From the NCBI RefSeq assembly GCF_958979055.1, contig NC_084887.1, forward strand, positions 38,133,120-38,197,119: a DNA stretch of 64,000 nucleotides, given 5' to 3'. The first letter of the stretch is position 1; each line of letters begins with the position of its first letter. The stretch comes from Alnus glutinosa (taxonomy: Eukaryota > Streptophyta > Magnoliopsida > Fagales > Betulaceae). The notes under the pieces are model-generated. The model made no database searches, was not told the origin of the DNA, and was given only the letters and a program-made list of their open reading frames with translations. The position numbers and the translations under genes were made by a program. Shown in pieces: positions 56,801 through 64,000 of the stretch.

Positions 56801-58469
56801 GTTGTTTTTGGAAATTCAATAAATGGGTGTTGCGCTAGAGTATTTTTGGTAATTCAATAAATGGGCATTGTCCTAGAGTTTAGTCCTTAATCCATTTAAG
56901 GGTGTGTCTTAAAGTGTCCCACATTGGCTAGTTTACATTCACTTGACCTCTTTATAAGCCATGGTGTCCTCTTCTCTTTTAAGGCGTCTTTTGAGAGTGA
57001 ATTGGGCTTATGGACTTTAACATGGTATCAGAGCCAGTTCCTTCCAATTGTTGGGCTTTCTCCCTTTCCCTCGTTGGGCTTTCCCCCCGTTCTGTCCACG
57101 TGTGTTTGGCCAATAATGCCACACGTGAGGAGGTGTCTTAAAGTGTTCCACATTGGTTAGTTTACATTCACCTGGCCTCTTTATAATCCATGGTGTCTCA
57201 TTATCTCTCAAGGCGTATTTTGAGAGTAAATTGGGCCCATGGACTTTATCACTTTGTACTATTGGAGATAGAATTTGATAGAATAAAACTAAAATTATAA
57301 AAAAAATAATTATCTTCTCTCTTGTCCTCTCTCCCATTCAGCTTCTTTCTCCTCCTCTTTGCCCTACTTTTGCTGTGTAATTTTAATTATTATTGTTTGT
57401 CCTGCATCACGTTTACTTCTTCGTCTTTTTTTAGTTAGTAAGTTCATTAGAAGACACCAACAGGGGACAACCCAAGTACACTTCGCATAATAGAAATTGT
57501 CAATTGACATGTCGAATGCTTGAGGACAAGATACTCATGTCTGCCTCTGTCCCACCTTGTTCGAACACTTCTTAAAGACTATGCCTTCGTTTACTCAGAA
57601 TTGTCTAGAATTAGGAGAGTAATGCATTTTTGCCAGTAAATTTATAGATAATTTTCATTTTCATGGCCATTTTACTATGCATGATTCTCACGCATGCAAA
57701 CTTATTCTTAAATATAGATTGATATATATGTGTGTGTGTGTGTTGAAACACAGTACTCATAATCATATTCCCAAGCGAAACCCTTAAAGGCTATACTTAT
57801 AAAAAAATAAAAATAAAAAAAAATAAAAAAAAAATTCCTTAAAGGTTATAAGTGTGTGTGTGTGTTGAAACACAGTACTCATAATCATATTCCCAAGCCA
57901 AATCCTTAAAGGTTATACTTAAACAAAAAAAAAAAAAGTCCTTAAAGGTTATAAGTGTGTGTGTGTGTGTGTGTGTGTGTTGAAACACAGTATTCATAAT
58001 CATATTCCCAAGCCAAATCCTTAAAGGTTATACTTATAAAAAAAAAAAAAAAGTCCTTAAAGGTTATAATAAGATCATCATGCCTTTTTTTTTCTTTTTT
58101 TTTTCTAAGTTTGTTAGTAGCCTTGGTGGTGTGTACTTTCATTTAAGAACTACTGAACTGTTGACATATAATACAACAGAAAAATATGTCTCCACATATG
58201 GTAAACCTGGATAATTGAGTTAAATAGTTGGAACGAAGTTTACTTTTGTTATTAGTAATCATCATGTAGGCGTGCACTCAATGCGTGTGTAACAAAGATA
58301 TAAGTTCTCTTGTTTCTTCCCTTTGTTTTTCTTTTGTCAGTATCTTGCCATTGCTCACCCCAATTGTTCTATTTTTTTTTCCTTTTTTATTTGACAGCTA
58401 TATAATATGAAAAATATCCTTCTTGTTGAGAAGATATATCATTGATGTAAATTATGAAAACTTGACAAG

Positions 58470-58515
<46 letters not shown>

Positions 58516-60187
58516 TTTACGCATTAACAGTTTTTTGACAGCTTATATTCTTCTTTTCATTTGTTTTTGAGCCTTGAGAACCATGTGCCAGCACTTTTGT
58601 TGGTTTGAACTGCAGTAATGTGAATCTTGTATAAATTTTGATGTTCTCATCTTAATTTATTTCCTTTAATTGAAACACGCAATATCTTTGAAATATTGAT
58701 ATTCTGCTATTTCAGCATCGGTATATACTGGGGTTGACTTTTGCAAGAAATTGTGTGGGGTTTCCATCGTTCGAAGGTGAGCTTTGAATCAGGTATTGAT
58801 TTTGGGAGTTTTTAGTTTTCTGGTAATGAGACTTCTTTGCTTAAGACATGCCTTGTGGTCTGAGATCCTATCTTATACTGTAAACATGAAGGATTTCAGA
58901 TTCTCATCTTCAGCATGTGGTTCTTAATGCTGGGCACATATGAGCCTCATGGGAAATACGTCTTGTAGTATAGTGATTGTTTTTTTTCTTTGAAAATTCA
59001 AAATATACTGAAGATTTTTTCTTGTTTGTTATATGATAGTGGTGAAAGCATGGAAAACGCATTGCGCGCATGCTGTAAAGGAATAAAAATTGGAAAAATT
59101 TTAATTCACCGTGATGGAGATAACGGGAAGCAGGTAAATGGTTTTATTTTGTATTAGAAATAGTTTACATGAGCTAGCGCTAGAGCTATGCTTTCTAATC
59201 TTTGGGGATTGGATATAATTAATTTTAATAGTAGCTTTGCTCCCCCACCTTAAGCAGCTTATATATGAGAAGCTTCCCAAGGATATATCTGAACGGCATG
59301 TCCTGCTTCTAGACCCTGTACTTGCTACAGGTAATCTTTTCATTTTCCCCATAAAATATCTATTGTCCTTTGCTTTCTTTTCTTTTCTTTTCAAAAAAAA
59401 ATATTGGTATTGTCCTTTCCTTTCTTGATTGCTGCCAATGATGTCCCTTATGTAAGAATAGGCCAAGGGAAGTGCATTCTTATAAAACTTCTCATCGTCC
59501 TGGTTTTCATTCCTTTTTCTCTTTATAAAGATGATATTATTGAATGAAAGATAGTATACGAGAGAGAAGGGAAGGGAAGATCTCATACATATTAAGGAGA
59601 AAAGAATAACACAGCTTCCCCCTAGAAGCTTAATCAATTACACTGTTCAACTTCATTCATTATTGCAGCTTGTCCTTTTGTCGGCTGCACACCCAACTCT
59701 AGCAGTTTAGTGCTATGTTTTTGTCATACATAACTGGTGTATTTGCTTGTTTTCTCTTCTTGCTGCAGAGTTCCATATTTGTTCTTATCAACTGTTCCTT
59801 ATCTTTATTTAGACTTTTCTACGTATATACAGAGCTATTAACCTATCCAATCTTGTTGCCTTTCTAGGGAATTCTGCTAACCAAGCAATTGAACTACTCA
59901 TACAGAAAGGAGTTCCAGAATCCCACATTATATTCCTAAACCTCATCTCTGTAAGTTACATTATTTTGCTGATAAGCAAATGCTTATTTTCCTTGTAATG
60001 CCTATATACACTGACTTTGCCGCTATTTTCTTAACTTCAGGCCCCTGAGGGAATCCATTGTGTTTACAAAAGGTTCCCATCCTTGAAAATAGTCACCTCT
60101 GAGATTGATGTTGCGCTAAATGAAGAATTTCGTGTCATACCGGGTATGGGTGAGTTTGGTGATCGTTACTTTGGCACTGACGATTGA
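50878..60187 (+). CDS. UKL: Uridine/cytidine kinase fused to a UPRT-like domain (UKL1/UKL2-like)
   Basis: Fourteen exons: 50878-51079, 51497-51588, 51668-51737, 51870-51988, 52247-52343, 54642-54721, 55175-55369, 56234-56317, 56429-56489, 58716-58776, 59040-59133, 59258-59330, 59868-59950, 60041-60187 (1458 nt, 485 aa; Arabidopsis UKL1 is about the same). After a Ser/Pro-rich N-terminus of about 65 residues comes the P-loop [13 protein letters not shown] (Lys77). [31 protein letters not shown] and [14 protein letters not shown] (lid) complete the kinase. The second half resembles uracil phosphoribosyltransferase: [33 protein letters not shown] (PRPP loop, Asp404) and [16 protein letters not shown]. 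It phosphorylates uridine and cytidine in cytosolic pyrimidine salvage; whether the UPRT half is active in plants is debated. Introns 5 and 9 are inflated by repeats and a LINE fragment. Confidence 0.95.
52510..53550 (+). mobile_element. Decayed LINE 3' fragment in UKL intron 5
   Basis: Plus-strand text reads [40 protein letters not shown] and [20 protein letters not shown], the pre-zf-RVT region of plant L1 ORF2. Broken frames with [20 protein letters not shown] (zf-RVT) follow. It ends with a poly(A) run at 53542-53550. The left edge is approximate. A weak duplication, TGAATTTTTC at about 52501 and TGAATTTTC at 53552, may be the target site. Older than the two other LINEs here, judging by its several frame changes. 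Confidence 0.75.
53551..54641. other. Rest of UKL intron 5
   Basis: About 1.1 kb of intronic DNA after the LINE fragment. A 118-codon minus-strand open frame (53574-53930) has no domain I recognise and no splice context; I treat it as chance or transposon debris. Confidence 0.5.
56525..56700. repeat. Direct repeat in UKL intron 9, left copy
   Basis: A block including GCTTGAGGACAAGATACTCA and TGTCTGCCTCTGTCC recurs at 57415-57592 with about 85-90% similarity by eye. Each copy starts with TCTTCG----TTTTT-A-TTAGTAA and ends in TGCCTTCGTTT. Confidence 0.8.
56905..57251 (+). mobile_element. TRIM-type miniature LTR element (fossil)
   Basis: Two 118-bp terminal repeats, 56905-57022 and 57134-57251, begin TGTCTTAAAGTGT and end in CA. 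The first is followed at once by TGGTATCAGAGCC, the primer-binding site complementary to initiator tRNA-Met. A purine-rich stretch (GTGAGGAGG) precedes the second. The internal part is about 110 bp and carries no protein. The two repeats differ at about 16 of 118 positions (about 86% identity), so the insertion is old. No clear target-site duplication remains. It sits between the two direct-repeat copies in UKL intron 9. Confidence 0.85.
57415..57592. repeat. Direct repeat in UKL intron 9, right copy
   Basis: Partner of 56525-56700, with small indels (for example an extra GTCAATT). Confidence 0.8.
57727..58065. repeat. Three-copy tandem repeat with (GT)n, UKL intron 9
   Basis: Units start near 57727, 57849 and 57951. 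Each reads (GT)n TTGAAACACAGTACTCATAA, TCATATTCCCAAGC, CTTAAAGGTTATACTTA, an A-rich run and CCTTAAAGGTTATA. The GT tract grows from about 7 to 14 repeats and the A-run varies. Confidence 0.9.
58471..58512. repeat. (GT)n microsatellite
   Basis: About 20 GT dinucleotides in UKL intron 9. Confidence 0.95.
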
Positions 60188-62385
60188 TGAGAGTGATAGT
60201 TGAAACTTGAAGAGTGTGAGCCACAACAGAACAGGCGTATGCGTTTATATGAATTAGAATACATGCATTTATATATTCAGAAGTACAAGACAGAAAGTCT
60301 GCGTATGCAGTTATATGAATTTGACAGCATTCAGCTTTGCTGCTATTTTTCTTTACTATTTTTTTTTTTCTGTCGTTGCAAGTATTTAAGTAAGAATCTT
60401 CAACAGAGCATGATGAGATGGTTACCAGTTTACTTTTTAACTTCTGCGTGAATGTTTTACTTATAAGTAACCCTATTTAGGAATATTTGAATGTGTTTTT
60501 GTTAGGTATATCTGGAAATATAGATAAGAAGCGGGGATTTTTCATATAATTTTTTCCCTAATCGTTTTATTTCTGTCTCCTTATTCACTATGATTGCATG
60601 CTTTTTGTGAGGGGAAAAATATACAATGGATTCCATATTTGCCAGGCGGCGGGGCATGATTTGGGCAGCCTCACAGCCATACACAAAAAATAAAGATCCC
60701 AAACGACTCTTTTAGCTGAGCATTAAGAAAGCCAAACAATGTCAGGACATAGATGTGTACAGTAATAACCAAAGCAACGACTAAAAATAGACACAAAGAC
60801 GACCCAAAATCATCTAAAAACATCTCTCTCGACTCTCATCAAGCACCGTCAAGACAGCACCTACTTCACCCATAACTGTACAGAGTCATTGCACCCAACT
60901 CTCCTTACTCTTTTTTCCCCCCTAGCAAAGAAGGTTAAGGGAGGGGATGGGAGAATGGAACTCCATATTTGAGCTTTATCTTAGTAGAAACTTTTAATGA
61001 ATTAGTTAATAAAATAGAAAATATTGAGTTTAGTGAAATGAATAGTCCTGGTAATAACAAAATCTCACGATTATTCTATGGCACAGAAGATAGAATGGTC
61101 CTTCAAAAAGAAGTTGACTATAATCATATTGAATATGAAAATATTAAAGAAATCTTGAATTACTGGAGACATGATTGAAAGAGAATTTTGTCGGTTTGCA
61201 TTCTGATAGCAAAAAGGCAAGAGAAAATTTGTCAAACTAGTAGCAATTAAAGAGATAAGGCATGCGAGAAGCCTGGTGGACCATTTGTACAAAAAAAAAA
61301 AAAAAAAAAATCCTCATAACCTGTTAACAACAACAATAAAGGCCAACCCTTTAGTAAAAAAAAGGCTATAAGCCTTGTCCTTTTTGTTGTAAAATATGAC
61401 GAAAGCTTATATCTAAAATCAAGTATACTTTTGTCCTTTTATCTTCGAGTTTTCTATAAGAAGAATGATACATGCACTCATAGTGCACTTGTTGTGTACT
61501 ATAAGTATTTTGAGCATTTCCCTTTCTATAAAATAGAACATGCAACTCTCTTGGAGAGTATCACATGTAAAATAAGCATGAAAGCCTAGCCATGCAATAA
61601 AAATATTTCTTAGTGTTCTCTTTTCTTTACATTTTTGTAGGTGACGGACTAAACATGAATGGCTTAAATGGGCACACACTGCAAGAGATTCACAGGCATT
61701 CTCTCAAGACATGCTGAACCATAGCTTGACTCCAGCTCCATCAAATACATAATAGCAAGAATCCAGTTCAAAAGAATTAATGGTTATGAGTTTCCTCCAT
61801 TTAGCATTGTATCCATAAAAGTCATTTGAAAGTAAAACTTATTGCCGTTAAGCCAATCCCTGTGGTGATACCCAACTTTCTTTAGTCACATGATAAATTG
61901 TTCACTCTCCGTTTTTTTGTTGTTCACATAAATGAACTCTCTTTTTTTTTATTCTTTTTTTTTTTTAAAAAAAAAATTTAATTTTAATTTTTTATATAGA
62001 TACATCGATGAACTCTTAATGCTATCCATAGTCTTTCCCCAAGTGAAACTCAACCCCTTCATCAGCTCGAAACTCTTTATCCTATATTCCCATTCATATC
62101 AATGCCCCAACAATTGCACTTCTGTTCTTCAAAACTACTTGTAGTATAGCATCTTGCAGCACGGCTCGGTGCCCTCGACTTCCTTCTGAAAGCGTCGCTC
62201 CACATAGCGGTTTTACTGCTACTCGAAAGAGTTAACGCCTATAGCGATTTCAGTAAAAAGATAAAAGGAAAAATTGACATATCAATGAAATCCTTGAGAT
62301 ATTTATCTTTCTATAATTATCCATTCCCGCCACACACACACACACACACCCTGCAGCCAAAAGCTCCGGACACCCGGAACGCACA
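60188..62385. other. Intergenic region between UKL and the RNA methyltransferase
   Basis: The UKL 3' UTR comes first, then AT-rich DNA. A 69-codon plus-strand frame at 60969-61178 (MSFILVETFNELVNKIENIE...) reads smoothly but matches nothing I know. A CA microsatellite (62330-62349) lies in the presumed leader of the next gene. No recognised gene. Confidence 0.55.
62330..62349. repeat. (CA)n microsatellite
   Basis: About ten CA repeats, some 40 bp before the methyltransferase start codon. Confidence 0.9.
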
Positions 62386-63841
62386 ATGCCTCTGTGCCTC
62401 CTCTCTACTCGCCCACCCTCCCCTCTCATCACCTGCCACGCGTCCCCCGGAGCACTGCGTACCCGCCTTGCCCCTCCACCACCACCACCGCCTTCTTTGC
62501 CTCCAAACCCTAACCCAACCCCTCTCCCCTCGCTAACCTGCGCCCTCCAGTGCCCTCACTTCCAATCGTACGGACCCCCTCCTTTTTTTATTTATTTATA
62601 CAGACTGATTGGTATTTTTTTTTTTTTTTAACTGCTTGAATGTTCAGGTGCTCCGGGTGTACTCAGGAGCTCAATCTCCACCGTCCGACCATCCTCGACG
62701 AGGCCACCGAGTTCTTCAAGAGCCTCGGGGTTTCAAACTTCACGTTTGATAGTTGTAAACTGGTACAACCAGATAATTCCTCGCCTATTTTTTCTAAATT
62801 TAAAGCAACATTATATAATTTATCTTTTGCTTTCAGTGGGGATGGCGGTGCCGCGCAAAACTGGCGGTTCGCGGCTCGACGGAAAGCCCTCTCATCGGGC
62901 TCTATCAGGAGGGTACTCATAATGTGGTGGACATTCCTCACTGTAAAGGTCTTAATAGTTTGAAATTCCTTTCACATAGTTTTGGATTTTGAATACTTAG
63001 CTTGTTTGAATTTTTGTTCAAGTTTAAATCTTGTTTGTGCAGCTCACCATCCGAATATTAATGCCGCCGTGGAACTGCTTAGACAAGGTCTCAATTTTGT
63101 GTGAATAATTTTGATGGTGTAGATTTTGTTTATTGAGAGTTGATTGTTAACTTGTCAAATCATCGATTGTTTCAAAAGCTTAAGCCGACATAAAATAGTA
63201 AATATAATCATTTAATTAATATTTTAACACTCTTAGAATATTTAATGGAAATGGAATTGAACTGAAGAGTAAAAGTTCAAACTCAAAACTTTTACTTTGA
63301 TGCCATGTTAAGTCACCAATTGTCTAAAAAGCTTAAGCGGATAAGAAATCGTGATTTTAATCATTTAATTAATATTCTAACAGAATTTGTGGAAAATTTG
63401 TTTGTTCTTTTTGGATAATAATTTTCAGGTATTATTGAGATGAATGTTGAGCCGTATGATGAGGATCAGGGGACTGGTGATTTGCGATATGTTCAGGTGA
63501 CTAATGCTCCTAAGAATAAACAATTTTTTCTTTTGTGTATATATTGTAAATGTAATGGTTGTAGTTTTGTAAAGTTTTGTAATTTAACTAATGGTGGGTG
63601 TGGTGCAGATGGCCGTGACAACATACAACACATCCCTTCGGGCCTCTGAAAGATATAGAAATGGTTACTAGCTGAATTCATAGTAAAACTAAGTTATTGT
63701 TTTGAACTTTTTACACTGAGCAATTTAAGATTTAAGTTGATGAGCTTATAATTGCTTCCAGGTAAAGTGCAGGTTGCTCTAGTTTGGAATTCGAGAAATG
63801 AGAATTCCTCCAATTCAAATAAACTTAATGCCTTGGCCAAT
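62386..63841 (+). CDS. RlmCD/RumA-type RNA m5U methyltransferase, probably plastid (5' part)
   Basis: Seven exons lie in the window: 62386-62567, 62648-62762, 62837-62948, 63043-63087, 63429-63496, 63609-63663, 63762-63841 (219 codons); the gene continues beyond. The N-terminal 50 residues are rich in Ser, Pro, Thr and Arg without acidic residues, fitting a transit peptide. Cys56, Cys62, Cys65 (QCPHFQSCSGC) and Cys97 (FDSCKL) match the C-x5-C-x2-C...C iron-sulphur motif of RumA/RlmD. LWGWRCRAKLAVRG, LIGLYQEGTHNVVDIPHC, HHPNINAAVELL, YDEDQGTGDLRYVQMAVTTY and GKVQVALVWNSRNENSS follow the family pattern as I recall it for Arabidopsis At3g21300. The catalytic Cys and SAM-binding region lie outside the window. 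Bacterial homologues methylate C5 of a uridine in 23S rRNA; the plant target is not certain. The last exon ends at 63841 with a GTGAGC donor. Confidence 0.87.
63145..63395. repeat. Two-unit dispersed repeat in methyltransferase intron 4
   Basis: Units near 63160 (AAATCATCGATTGTTTCAAA, then AGCTTAAGCCGACATAAAAT) and 63310 (AGTCACCAATTGTCTAAAAA, then GCTTAAGCGGATAAGAAAT) each continue into TTTAATCATTTAATTAATATT. Same family as the repeat in RPE intron 2. Confidence 0.6.
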
Positions 63842-64000
63842 GTGAGCTTGACACCTCATTTGTTTTCTTGTTACTCTTCTGGGGTGTTTTCTTTTTTCTT
63901 CTCTAATAATTTTATTGAATTAATTGCAATTATCCACCCTAAACTATGGGTTCATTTGCAATGTCCCACTAAACCACAAATTTATTTTTTGGTGGTCAAT
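63842..64000. other. Start of methyltransferase intron 7
   Basis: Follows the GTGAGC donor at 63842; AT-rich, no exon recognised before the window ends. Confidence 0.6.

Noticed and set aside
57023-57035. TGGTATCAGAGCC considered as part of a tRNA gene
   Set aside because: It is the primer-binding site of the TRIM element; no tRNA cloverleaf can be drawn around it.
57727-58065. Regularly spaced repeats considered as a CRISPR-like array
   Set aside because: Units are simple tandem copies with (GT)n and no unique spacers, in a plant intron.
60969-61178. 69-codon frame after UKL
   Set aside because: Reads smoothly but resembles no family I know and lacks promoter or splice support; kept only as a note in the intergenic entry.
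62285-62536. Alternative frame with an upstream Met at the methyltransferase 5' end
   Set aside because: Reads through the CA microsatellite in another frame and does not join exon 2, whereas 62386 gives the conserved QCPHFQSCSGC across the splice.

Overview
This is a nuclear plant sequence, AT-rich, with introns. The gene set points to a eudicot, probably a rosid tree: a LysM receptor kinase, cytosolic ribulose-phosphate epimerase, an At3g27210-like protein, myzus-persicae-induced-lipase-type lipases, a uclacyanin-like phytocyanin, a uridine kinase/UPRT fusion and a plastid-type RNA uridine methyltransferase. The clade is inference from gene resemblance only; no species call is possible by eye.

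Layout. 1-503 (-): 5' end of a LysM receptor-like kinase gene. 504-5330: intergenic. 5445-8114 (-): RPE with eight coding exons, one of only 5 nt. 8115-15638: AT-rich intergenic DNA with a GC-rich inverted-repeat element and microsatellites. 15639-18274 (+): At3g27210-like gene. From about 18595 to 46622 the window is a tandem segmental duplication. Copy A (18595-37743) and copy B (37804-46622) each carry flanking DNA, a nine-exon secreted lipase and the start of a phytocyanin gene. In copy A the phytocyanin is cut after 32 codons at the duplication junction. That junction holds about 60 bp resembling intron 2 of the lipase. Copy A also received a 5.3-kb L1-type LINE (TSD 19 bp), itself split by a 4170-bp hAT DNA transposon (TSD 8 bp). 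The intact phytocyanin ends copy B (46528-47950). 47951-50877: intergenic, with a 5'-truncated LINE. 50878-60187 (+): 14-exon UKL gene with repeat-laden introns. 62386-end (+): 5' part of an RNA m5U methyltransferase gene.

The genes do not form a pathway. RPE serves the pentose-phosphate route, UKL pyrimidine salvage and the methyltransferase rRNA/tRNA modification. The lysM kinase, lipases and phytocyanin are secreted or cell-surface proteins often associated with stress and defence. The most interesting part is the duplication: two nearly identical complete lipase genes with different proximal promoters, a filler-containing breakpoint, and copy-specific insertions that let events be ordered in time. 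I found no novel multi-gene system. Exon borders were read by eye from GT/AG sites and frame continuity; no alignment or expression data were available.
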